Part shown: piece after piece, positions 28,301 to 35,205 of the stretch | How the letters are laid out: each line of letters begins with the position of its first letter | How positions within the stretch are numbered: the stretch's first letter is position 1 | NCBI GenBank assembly: GCA_945917985.1 | Contig: CAMEIH010000030.1 | Coordinates: 1-35,205 of the forward strand | Length of the DNA stretch: 35,205 nucleotides | Reading direction: 5' to 3' | Source of the DNA: an uncultured Clostridium sp. | GTDB lineage: Bacteria; Bacillota; Clostridia; Lachnospirales; Lachnospiraceae | Made by a program: the position numbers and the translations under genes | Notes under the pieces: generated by a model | Told to the model about the DNA's origin: nothing | The model's database searches: none | Seen by the model: the letters and a program-made list of their open reading frames with translations, nothing else

Positions 28301-29092
28301 ACGACAGACGGGCAGATCCCCGACCTGAACAATCCGAAGAATCTGTATATCTACAGCGGTGCCATTACGCTGAATAAGCCGGTTAATATCAAGGCGATGG
28401 CGGTAAAGGACAGAATGACAAATTCTGAGGTGTCCGGTGCGATTTACACAGTAAAGGAACCGGAGATCATTGTTGTGGATGAGGAACCGGAAGAGGAGGA
28501 GAAGCAAAAGAGCGGAAATCGTCTGATGAGCCGCAGAGCTTATATGGATGAAATGGGAGGTCCGGCCTACAGCGATTTTGTGTTGAAGAGTGCTGCTACG
28601 GGAGTGGTGTTATCTGCGGAAGAAGGAGCGATACCTGTAGACTCAAAGATAAAAGTGGAGGAAACTGCTGTCGACACCGCATTGAATTATGCAATTGAAA
28701 GCAGTGTGGGTAAGGAGTATGGAGCGATAGCAAACTATGAGGTTTCACTTTTGAACGGTACAGAAGAACTGCAGCCGGCAGGAGATGTGGAGATAGGCCT
28801 CCCTGTCCCGTCTCAGTATCAGAACAATACCATTTCCGTTGCGTATGTGAATGAAGACGGCAATGTGGAGACCTTTGAAACCCGCAGAGATAATGAAATG
28901 GTATATGCCCATATAACGCATTTCGGCCGCTATTGCATCGTGGCTCCGGTGAATCTGGAAGAGGAGGAGACGCAGCCTGATATCGTGAAGATGATCCGTA
29001 TCGTGGCAGTGGTTTTATTGGCGGCAGGGTATGTTCTGTTGCGACTGGGAAGAAAAAAGAATAAAGAAGAACATTCTATTTTGGATGACTAA
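25337..29092 (+). CDS. Giant surface protein with chitobiase C-terminal-like repeats (paralogue 2)
   Basis: This 1251-residue paralogue has the same plan as the previous gene product. A very basic N-terminus (1-33) precedes a hydrophobic segment at 34-59. At least nine CHB_HEX_C-like repeats follow, for example ILYTTDGSSP, IYYTLDGTAP, IYYTLDGSEP and IYYTTDGQIP. An acidic linker (VVDEEPEEEEKQKS) and a membrane-proximal domain come next, similar to that of paralogue 1 (GIPIP/GLPVP and TYTTRRENG/TFETRRDNE). A membrane segment at about 1219-1237 is followed by a charged cytoplasmic tail. It lacks the GLUG-like N-terminal region of paralogue 1, and no LPxTG is present. The start is ATG 25337, behind GAGGAG. 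Gene duplication including the leader is the simplest origin. Confidence 0.8.
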   Translation: MLVNDDKKGRKKRKDYQRAMAKKKSRSRAGRRWLPVGAGGLLSVAAVVLMAVGVISFTVRSDSLILVTNDSDTEFQANTTIKVMDGAQVSVEGYTDESVANGEEIYYKFYDTALTDTSSLDLSSNGTRYVPGEIITLNRSSAEDGTRYLYIQRKSGEESVIFSYIIEFCEKLGSIASYPETSDSDMTSVKVGDTITFSNDESATMYYTDDGTPLSFVRDPDGEIKINGERFRPGSDQMKTLNDDNASIVPEDWLANGTRTIRVISYKEGYDFSTVCIFRFKISQDQAQAPTIKPATTAENPVTVNSGTSVTLSTSTQDGVILYTTNGRTPGYTVGQDGGTYQIVTNSDTEKYTGPFAITGKPGEEIIITAVTVKISTSSGASLMTDSDPVQFVYNITPLETAFPPEVSPESGTELALSSRIYLNTPTSDGVILYTTDGSSPDYAIEQPEGGGEYQIVGKGTTKVYGSDTSYIVADEDSGARHGQTFLIQAKTVQIEKATGEKLLEDSAVRQFSFKISDADKVAAPEAIPKTKEESPTVVKEGDKIMLSCTTAGAKIYYTLDGTAPLIKEDGSLSGSTKLYTGAIVVPQGTGFFTITAMARKDGMNDSSTVRFNYQYPGTVAPPYVTPAEGTISINTEVTLASLDTKAQIYYTLDGSEPTQTTGRLYSEPMLLTQDTVIKAICVVDGISSAVRTFTFKVAPELLPPTPSIQSGAVVTSGTTINLTAQQGAQIFYTVDGSSPKEDKAMAGSTVTLTGKAGDAITLITYAKGSDFSDSQTATYVYTISNYENGIKVNPEAGSRVKEGDVISLETDVTNGTIYYAVGGDNPESSGISGTEVMVGDSGGETKFTLKATVVSVGSAFTGAIGSYVYEYMEKPVAPKASVPNGAVLLQEQNIVLTAESGDIYYTLDETEPDSKSDIYTEPIHITQAATIKAITVSKEGAESDVATFAYTFAEQTVAPVFSIKSGEVESGTMLTITSDTPGAVIYYTTDGQIPDLNNPKNLYIYSGAITLNKPVNIKAMAVKDRMTNSEVSGAIYTVKEPEIIVVDEEPEEEEKQKSGNRLMSRRAYMDEMGGPAYSDFVLKSAATGVVLSAEEGAIPVDSKIKVEETAVDTALNYAIESSVGKEYGAIANYEVSLLNGTEELQPAGDVEIGLPVPSQYQNNTISVAYVNEDGNVETFETRRDNEMVYAHITHFGRYCIVAPVNLEEEETQPDIVKMIRIVAVVLLAAGYVLLRLGRKKNKEEHSILDD

Positions 29093-29113
29093 AAATGAAG
29101 GAAGGGGTATCCG

Positions 29114-30898
29114 ATGAACAACCGTAAATTTTATTCTTATGAAAGAAATAATTATTATTATGGCAAGCTGCTGACCTCCAGGGATTTTCAGGTAGAGCAA
29201 TCCTATATCAATGATAAGCGGCGGCTGACAAACCGTCTGTTTTGTGGAAGCGGTATTGTGTCAGGTCTGAAAGTAGTTGAGGCTGACGACACAGCCATCG
29301 TTCTTCAGTCGGGATGTGCGATTGACGGAGCAGGAAGAGAGATTGTGGTTCCCGAGACTGCCGTAGTGAAGCTTGCGACCATCGACGGAAGCAGGAATTT
29401 ACATACGGATGTGGCATACTTAAGCATTTCTTATACGGAAAGCAAGGAAGATAAGGTCTATGCCGTTATGGGCAATGCCGTAAATGAGAAGGCAGAGGAC
29501 GGCGAATATAATCATATCAGGGAAGGATATTGTCTCAGTCTTTCGGATGCCGAAGAATGTGTGCCGGTAAAGGAACTGAAGGACGATTATCTAATCAGAA
29601 CGGTTCTGTATGAGGATGAGGATTACAAAATTTTCCAGGAAGTAGCGGGATATCTTCCCAAAGAATGCAATTTGGCAGTGAAGCTGATTGTTTATAAGAA
29701 GCGCCAGACCACGGATCTTTTATCGGTGCGCTATGCGGTAAGCATAGAGGGAATCAGCGAACAGAGTTTTCCCATTAAACTGGAAAATCTGAAAATGGAT
29801 CGTTATGAGACAAGATGCGTCACGGAGACTATCGTTCCAAAGGATGAGATACGGTTTCTGGCAGATGTTAAGCTTCGAATGGACCATCTGGAAATTTTGA
29901 AGGATAAGAAAAAATGTCAGGTGAAGGAGCCGGCACCCATAACCGTTACCATGTCAGACAAAAACCTGGTGTCATTGATTGTGGAAAACAGTTATAAGAC
30001 GGCAATGGATGTAGAGATTGAAGAGAACTATGACAATAAGATATATCTTGCAAAATTGTATCTGATTCGTTCCGGCGAGCGGATACTGCTGGATCGTATC
30101 GAAGAGGTACCCTTTAAGCAGTATGTTTATTCCGCATCACAGATCATGCTGTTAGAGGAATTAAAGGAATATTATCCAGAAACAGGAAAAACCGAAAGAG
30201 AGTTTAGGACGGTGTCCGGAGAAATACAGCATACAGGCACTAAGGAACAGACCGGTGAGAAAAAGAATTTTGTCACAGGTGCATTTGATCTAGCCATCGG
30301 AAATGCCGGAGAGATCGGTAAAACTTTTTATTCCGAGGAAATCATGCATGGACTGGGAGAAGGACCGGTGTATGTGGAAATTGCTTATGAATTCTTAAAT
30401 AAAGAGAACGGCAGTATGAAGGAAGAGATACTGTTTGGTGACGGTGAATTGTTTGCTTCGGGAGAAGCGGAAGAAAAACAAATGCAGATAGCCTGTGCGG
30501 TCAAGGTCCTTCCGGAAAGAGGCACCTTCATTGTGGCCGTGCGTCCGAAGAATAAAATGGTTCGGACAAGTCTGCGTGTCCGCTGGTATGCATGCAGGGC
30601 AGAGGATACCGGAAAGAACATCAGCAAGCTGAAAGAGAAACAGGGAATGATCATGATCTCTCCCGATACAATTACTACAACGCCAAAGGGCATCGTGCAG
30701 ATCCAGCCCAAGTTCGTCAACATGCCTTCCGAGGCCTGCAACTATGAGGTTATAGATCAGGCAGGAGGTAAGATAGACAATAACGGCATCTATACGGCAC
30801 CTACGGCAGAGGGCGTGTATGAAGTAAAGGTTTCCTGTATCAGTGCACCGGAGATTTTTGCACACGCATATATTATTGTATCTGCGGAAAAGAAGTAG
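29114..30898 (+). CDS. Protein resembling eCIS-associated baseplate-region proteins
   Basis: This 594-residue protein has no signal peptide or membrane segment. The N-terminus (about 1-80) contains YYYGKLLTSRDFQVEQSYIN, then NRLFCGSGIVSGLKV and CAIDGAGREIVVP. I associate this pattern with uncharacterised proteins encoded beside contractile injection system baseplate genes. It would fit a particle or adaptor component, but no biochemical role can be read. The middle (about 190-510) is unrecognised. The last ~75 residues look like an Ig-like domain (GGKIDNNGIYTAPTAEGVYE). It is preceded by GGAAGGGG and lies 21 nt after the second giant gene, so it is likely in the same transcript. Lack of an export signal means it would be cytoplasmic unless released or loaded by another machine. 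Confidence 0.68.
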   Translation: MNNRKFYSYERNNYYYGKLLTSRDFQVEQSYINDKRRLTNRLFCGSGIVSGLKVVEADDTAIVLQSGCAIDGAGREIVVPETAVVKLATIDGSRNLHTDVAYLSISYTESKEDKVYAVMGNAVNEKAEDGEYNHIREGYCLSLSDAEECVPVKELKDDYLIRTVLYEDEDYKIFQEVAGYLPKECNLAVKLIVYKKRQTTDLLSVRYAVSIEGISEQSFPIKLENLKMDRYETRCVTETIVPKDEIRFLADVKLRMDHLEILKDKKKCQVKEPAPITVTMSDKNLVSLIVENSYKTAMDVEIEENYDNKIYLAKLYLIRSGERILLDRIEEVPFKQYVYSASQIMLLEELKEYYPETGKTEREFRTVSGEIQHTGTKEQTGEKKNFVTGAFDLAIGNAGEIGKTFYSEEIMHGLGEGPVYVEIAYEFLNKENGSMKEEILFGDGELFASGEAEEKQMQIACAVKVLPERGTFIVAVRPKNKMVRTSLRVRWYACRAEDTGKNISKLKEKQGMIMISPDTITTTPKGIVQIQPKFVNMPSEACNYEVIDQAGGKIDNNGIYTAPTAEGVYEVKVSCISAPEIFAHAYIIVSAEKK

Positions 30899-30917
30899 AA
30901 ATAAAGACGGAAATTAG

Positions 30918-31820
30918 GTGAATCAAGTGATACCTGCTCTGAATATGCATCTGGAGGATGTAAGGGTTGTTTTAAAAAATGAAGTAAATGATATTACCGT
31001 CTGCAGGGATATGAAAGAGAGAGGACAGCAGTTTTATACAATGGTATCTGTGAAGAGTGACAGATATCGAAAGTATATAACCGAGCAGATGAATCTGGGT
31101 AAAATGTTTGCCCACTGTAAGGATTTCATAGGTTCCTTCAGCATCGGCAAAGAACTGAAGCTGCTGTTTCGGTATGAAAACGAGAATCTGATCGACAATG
31201 TGGGAAGCATTTATCTGTATGATTTTGCCAGATGCCGGGAGGCAGCCATTCATTTGGTGAGTATTCTCGCTGAGACAGGTGTTTCCGGACAGGTATGTAA
31301 GCTGCTCCTGAATTCGAGAAACATAAATGTTGACAGTGAGTGCGGCGTGACACTGAATTATTTTCTGGATTTTCAGGATTATGACATGGAGGACCAGTCA
31401 TTCAATGATATGGACTGCATTGCAGAGGCGGTGTTTGGCATTCTGGAACGTCCCTTTAAAGAAAAGCTGAATGGTGAAATACAGAATTATCCGGATGAGC
31501 TGAGACTTTTTTGGATGAAGATGCAGAATCATTCTTTCTTTTCCTATGGACAGATCGTGGCGCAGCTTCGGTCAATGCCGAATAAGCCCATTGCGAAAAT
31601 GGGAGCTGTATGGAAGATCCGTAAATGGTTCCGCACGATACGTTCCGTGCTTTTCAGAAATCCCGCCAGAATTTTACTCACGGTTTTGGTAATAGTCACG
31701 GTTGTCTATGCTTCGTGGCAGATCTATACGAGAATAAGAGTGCGGCGGGCGTATGATCAGAATATTTCTTACAGTGCTTTGGAATATATCGGTTCGGTAT
31801 ATCTGGGGGACGAAGAATAA
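30918..31820 (+). CDS. Single-pass membrane protein of unknown function
   Basis: I do not recognise this protein (300 residues from GTG 30918; GTG 30927 behind AGGTG is equally possible). Residues 1-245 are predicted cytoplasmic and soluble. Residues 251-269 form a membrane segment (LLTVLVIVTVVYASWQIY), and about 30 residues lie beyond it. The soluble part alternates strands and helices and contains LLNSRNINVDSECGVTLNYF followed by DFQDYDMED. This is loosely like the C-lobe of a degenerate protein kinase, as in pseudokinase membrane proteins such as EssB, but no catalytic motif is clear. Encoded between the 29114-30898 protein and the cyclase-like protein, it may link cytoplasmic and membrane parts. 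Confidence 0.65.
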   Translation: MNQVIPALNMHLEDVRVVLKNEVNDITVCRDMKERGQQFYTMVSVKSDRYRKYITEQMNLGKMFAHCKDFIGSFSIGKELKLLFRYENENLIDNVGSIYLYDFARCREAAIHLVSILAETGVSGQVCKLLLNSRNINVDSECGVTLNYFLDFQDYDMEDQSFNDMDCIAEAVFGILERPFKEKLNGEIQNYPDELRLFWMKMQNHSFFSYGQIVAQLRSMPNKPIAKMGAVWKIRKWFRTIRSVLFRNPARILLTVLVIVTVVYASWQIYTRIRVRRAYDQNISYSALEYIGSVYLGDEE

Positions 31821-31837
31821 GAGAATGGAAAGAACTC

Positions 31838-34531
31838 ATGAAAAATTTGAAGCGTAATCTTATAATATTAGCACTGATCGGACTTGTAACAGTTGCCTTT
31901 GTTAAAACCTATAATGACAGAAAAATACCCATAGACCGAATTTACACTGTCAGTGCAGCCGGCAGCGGAAAGACACTTGTTACATGGTATGGCGAGGATG
32001 AAATAACAGCTGCCATCATAGACAGGGAAGGGAAAATCGGGAAATCGGTAGAACTTCCTTTGGAGAAGGATGGAAAAACCTATGCAGTGGAGGCTGCCTG
32101 TGCAGGAGAAGACGGCAAAGTATATCTGCTTCTTAGTGCCTGCGAAAGCATCAGTGGCGAGAACCTGACAAAGGATTTGTATATCTATGATTTCAATAAA
32201 ATATTTCCGTCAAAGACGATAATTTCCACAGATGATCTTCAATCGCAGCAAAGTGATGATCCGAACGAGGTTGTGGATTCATGGGACTTTAAGTGGATGA
32301 GCATCTCCGGAAGCGCATTATCCATGATAGGAGTCAACAGTGATTCCACAAGGGCAGTGAGAAAGGTATTTGAATTCGGAGCAGTAACAGAGAGAAGCCT
32401 CAATGTGAAATCCGAGAGAGTGTATCCGCTTTCAGAGGGGGAAGGCGTTTATCAGGCCATAGGAAACGGTACGGATATTGCGTATGTATCCAATTCCGGA
32501 AAGCTGTTTTATGCGACTGAGACCGAGGTAAAAGAGGTATATCCGGCCAGAGAGGTAGAAGTGCTGATGTATCCCCTCTATCTGTCCTATGCGGAGACCG
32601 GCTTTGTGTATCTTCAGGACGCAGAATCGGGAAACATCCTGAAGCTGAATCTTATGGATGGAACCGAGGAGGTTGTGATGAAAGGAACTGCTGCTTTCTC
32701 TGCGGCAGAAACCATCACACCGAAAGAAATATGCATGATGTCTAGGACTAATTTAAGCAATTTTTCGGCGGTAATTAAGGACAACTTAGGCAAAGGCTAT
32801 CAGCTTCTCATATTGCAGGAGAGATCCGGTTATGTGATTCAGGAAATGACGCAGCCCTTGAGCCGGCTGGTGATCGCGTTTTTCAAATATCTGATATTGT
32901 ATCTGGCTACAGCGGCTGCCGTGGTGCTTATACTCTACGGATTGTTCCGGGGCATTACAAAGGGCAGAACGATCATGGGCAAGCTGATGCTGGCTGCTTT
33001 GCCTCTGCTTATTTTGGCAATGTCTGTGTTCGGAATCGTTGCTTACAGCTATTACAGTGATTCTGTCCGCAAAAGCTATGAGAAACAGACAGAGGATGAG
33101 GGCAACATGATGACGGCTCTGTTCGGGCAGGAATCCTTTAACGCTTTGGAATATCCTTACGATTACAGCAGTGAAAACTATAGATATTTGCAGAATCAGA
33201 TAGAAGGAAGAGACTTGTATTCCAGGGTCATCTATTACGAGGATGGTGAGCTTTATACAGGTGTGGATAAGAATACACCCTGTTTCTATCCCATTGGAAT
33301 CAAGGTGAATTCGCAGCTGGATTCCATATATAGAAAAGCAGCGATGTCAGGTGAAACAGTGACAGAGACCATACAGGACAGGGCAGGAAAGAGGATTGTC
33401 AGCGTGACGCCCATAGGCGGATCCTCAGGCCGAAGCGTATATCTTTATGAGGCAGGGGTGTTTACGGCTGTTCTGGATGAATACCAGAGTTCATATATTA
33501 AGAGCTTTGTTGGTGTCTGTATCGCTTTTCTGATTGTGGTTTCTGTTTTGCTGACGGCAATGTTTTTGCAGATTTTGCAGCCGTTGTCGGAAATCAGAGA
33601 AGGAATGGAGAAATTTACCCGTGGTAACCGTGATATCCGCATCGAGCCGGAGACAACAGACGAGCTTGCAGGTATCTGCCAGGCATTTAATGAGATGGCA
33701 GATGACATAGACCTTCAGATTATGAATCTTCAGAATCTGAGTGATACTTATTATCGTTTTATGCCGCTTGGCATGATCGGAATATTGGGAAAGGATAACT
33801 TGGGGAATCTCACCCTTGGCTCCCAGATTCAGGGAAGCTACGCAGTTCTTTCCGTTCAGATGACGAACACGGAGGAAGGTCTTTCCTTCCGTGACAGAGA
33901 AGAGAAAATTAATCGTTTCTTCAATCTGATTAACACGCAGGCTGTGAAGCAGAATGCAATTCCTATTGTGGATAGTGCAAATCTCTCCGGTATGCTGTTG
34001 ATATGCAGGGATGGTGTGGTTTCTGCCATCCGTACCGCACTGACTATTTTGGCCGGTGTAGATGCCTATAATGCGGGCATAGAGGAAACCAAGCGGCTGG
34101 ATATTATGTTCCTGCTGCACCGCTCTGATATTTTCGTTGGTGTTTGCGGAGATAAAGAGCACTATATTCCGGTACTGATCACACCGGAATTGGAAAATAT
34201 ACTTCAAAGCAGCAGCACTTTCAAAAAGACAGGTGCACGTCTGCTGGTAACAGGACAGGCATACAGTGAACTGGAAACGGGAACTGAGTTCGAGAGCCGT
34301 TATATCGGTAATCTTGAGGTAGAAGAAAGCAGGAATGGCTTTTACGAATTCTATGATGATCGTGATGCGGAGGAAGCGCATCTGCTCAAGATCACGGACA
34401 GCAATTTCCGCAAGGCCATGAAGCTTTTCGAACAGGGATATCTGTATGAAGCAAAGAATCTGTTCGCCCTTGTATTGCAGGATAATCCGGGCGATATGGT
34501 TGCCAGATATTATATTTTCCGTTGTGAATGA
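31838..34531 (+). CDS. Four-pass HAMP protein with degenerate class III cyclase-like domain
   Basis: This 897-residue membrane protein starts with a membrane segment (8-26). An external region (about 30-340) follows, possibly a propeller. Further membrane segments lie at about 345-367, 378-406 and 552-579, with a Cache-like sensor region at about 410-545. A HAMP linker follows (about 580-632: ILQPLSEIREGMEKFTRGNR). The cytoplasmic domain starts YYRFMPLGMIGILGKDNL, as in class III adenylate cyclases. However, the usual metal-binding strand (VLFxDIRGFT) is VLSVQMTN here, with no Asp, so catalysis is doubtful. The chain ends in a TPR-like tail (FRKAMKLFEQGYLYEAKNLF), also known from cyclase-family proteins. 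It is probably a signalling receptor that kept the fold as a binding module. It starts 17 nt after the previous gene, behind GGAAAG. Confidence 0.75.
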   Translation: MKNLKRNLIILALIGLVTVAFVKTYNDRKIPIDRIYTVSAAGSGKTLVTWYGEDEITAAIIDREGKIGKSVELPLEKDGKTYAVEAACAGEDGKVYLLLSACESISGENLTKDLYIYDFNKIFPSKTIISTDDLQSQQSDDPNEVVDSWDFKWMSISGSALSMIGVNSDSTRAVRKVFEFGAVTERSLNVKSERVYPLSEGEGVYQAIGNGTDIAYVSNSGKLFYATETEVKEVYPAREVEVLMYPLYLSYAETGFVYLQDAESGNILKLNLMDGTEEVVMKGTAAFSAAETITPKEICMMSRTNLSNFSAVIKDNLGKGYQLLILQERSGYVIQEMTQPLSRLVIAFFKYLILYLATAAAVVLILYGLFRGITKGRTIMGKLMLAALPLLILAMSVFGIVAYSYYSDSVRKSYEKQTEDEGNMMTALFGQESFNALEYPYDYSSENYRYLQNQIEGRDLYSRVIYYEDGELYTGVDKNTPCFYPIGIKVNSQLDSIYRKAAMSGETVTETIQDRAGKRIVSVTPIGGSSGRSVYLYEAGVFTAVLDEYQSSYIKSFVGVCIAFLIVVSVLLTAMFLQILQPLSEIREGMEKFTRGNRDIRIEPETTDELAGICQAFNEMADDIDLQIMNLQNLSDTYYRFMPLGMIGILGKDNLGNLTLGSQIQGSYAVLSVQMTNTEEGLSFRDREEKINRFFNLINTQAVKQNAIPIVDSANLSGMLLICRDGVVSAIRTALTILAGVDAYNAGIEETKRLDIMFLLHRSDIFVGVCGDKEHYIPVLITPELENILQSSSTFKKTGARLLVTGQAYSELETGTEFESRYIGNLEVEESRNGFYEFYDDRDAEEAHLLKITDSNFRKAMKLFEQGYLYEAKNLFALVLQDNPGDMVARYYIFRCE

Positions 34532-34562
34532 ATTGACTTAAGGCCTTAGGGAGTATTACTCA

Positions 34563-35205
34563 ATGCAGTATATAGCAAAATTAATAAGGGCAGTTATTTC
34601 AAGACTGAGGGCTCTCACACTGAATCCGGTTAGGAATTTCCTGCGGCGGATTCAGATGATGTTTAACACCAATGTGATCGCCAATAGGGTTTTGAAACCT
34701 GTCACGAAGAAATTCAGAGAGCTGTTTCATATAAAACCGAAATCGGAAGATGACTATTTTTCCGTAGGAAGGTTTTTAGTAGCAAAAAAACTGGTTGCTG
34801 CCGTAATTGTAGTTTGTTGCATCGCAGTAATTGTGTACTTTAACTTTATTGCAGAACCTGTAGAGAAGCCGGTAACTACCACAACCGGCATCACCACAAA
34901 TGTCTATTTCGACTATGATGACATTGCACTGACGGAATATACAGGAAAAGCAAATATCAGAGCCGCCAACGGCAGCGTGGTTTACACCGGGGATATTAAG
35001 AACGGTGTCTGCGAAGGAACGGGTATTTTGCATAATCAAAGCGGCGTTTTGGTTTATGAAGGAGATTTCTCTAATAATTCCTTTAACGGACATGGAAAGG
35101 AATATGCAAAGGATGGAAGTCTTCAGTATGAGGGGGAGTATACGGACAACGCTTATAACGGACAGGGTACATTATTTTATCCGTCAGGGCAGATTCAGTA
35201 TACCG
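34563..35205 (+). CDS. MORN-repeat membrane protein (truncated by window edge)
   Basis: The frame is open from ATG 34563 to the end of the window (214 codons), with TAGGGAGT just upstream. Residues 1-70 are basic and helical (cytoplasmic). A membrane segment lies at 77-96 (LVAAVIVVCCIAVIVYFN), followed by a Thr-rich stretch. From about residue 125 MORN-like repeats run on: VYTGDIKNGVCEGTGIL, VYEGDFSNNSFNGHGKEY and QYEGEYTDNAYNGQGTLF. By the positive-inside rule the repeats would lie outside the membrane. MORN repeats usually bind membranes or proteins; the role here is unknown. The gap to the upstream gene (31 nt) contains the palindrome TAAGGCCTTA. The real C-terminus lies beyond the window. 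Confidence 0.82.
   Translation, partial: MQYIAKLIRAVISRLRALTLNPVRNFLRRIQMMFNTNVIANRVLKPVTKKFRELFHIKPKSEDDYFSVGRFLVAKKLVAAVIVVCCIAVIVYFNFIAEPVEKPVTTTTGITTNVYFDYDDIALTEYTGKANIRAANGSVVYTGDIKNGVCEGTGILHNQSGVLVYEGDFSNNSFNGHGKEYAKDGSLQYEGEYTDNAYNGQGTLFYPSGQIQYT

Noticed and set aside
19428-29092. Sortase-anchored (LPxTG) surface proteins
   Set aside because: Neither C-terminus has an LPxTG-type motif before its membrane segment, so sortase anchoring is not supported.

Overview
All recognisable genes in this window lie on the + strand. Gene order and family content point to a Clostridia/Lachnospiraceae-type Gram-positive: CIRCE-controlled groESL, a bifunctional Rel, a glmS ribozyme in front of glmS, HemZ, a DUF3048 (YerB-type) lipoprotein and AGGAGG-type ribosome sites. 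Nothing in the sequence fixes the genus. No tRNA or rRNA gene was found.

Core part (1-10812). The first 54 bases look like the 3' end of a group II intron. groES-groEL follow behind a promoter and a CIRCE operator. Downstream of groEL is an unusual structured repeat region, then a strong terminator. rel, a metallo-beta-lactamase-fold hydrolase and a DUF3048 lipoprotein form an operon that ends at a terminator. glmS has its own promoter and a well-conserved glmS ribozyme leader. hemZ follows after another terminator.

Variable part (10813-14249). Three copies of a 12-bp motif at exact 33-bp spacing run into the promoter of an AT-rich DUF4143-type ATPase gene. Just after that gene is a 27-codon remnant homologous to the 3' end of hemZ, so the ATPase gene seems to sit between two divergent hemZ ends. 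Then come a LytTR-PAS regulator and a TetR-family regulator that starts with TTG.

Accessory system (14250 to the right edge, continuing beyond it). A MalT/LuxR-type (LAL) regulator is split between two overlapping frames. After it come an unrecognised coiled-coil protein, an AAA+ ATPase resembling those of extracellular contractile injection systems (eCIS, Afp15-like), two very large paralogous surface proteins, a protein like those found beside eCIS baseplate genes, a single-pass protein of unknown function, a four-pass HAMP protein with a degenerate class III cyclase-like domain, and a MORN-repeat membrane protein cut by the window edge. Both surface proteins have hydrophobic segments at each end and many chitobiase-C-terminal-like repeats, and both genes follow a related 54-nt leader element.

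My working hypothesis is that this is the regulatory, surface and membrane side of an injection-system-like locus in a gut-type Firmicute. No sheath, tube, spike or baseplate gene is visible here, so that identity is inference from the ATPase and the 29114-30898 protein.
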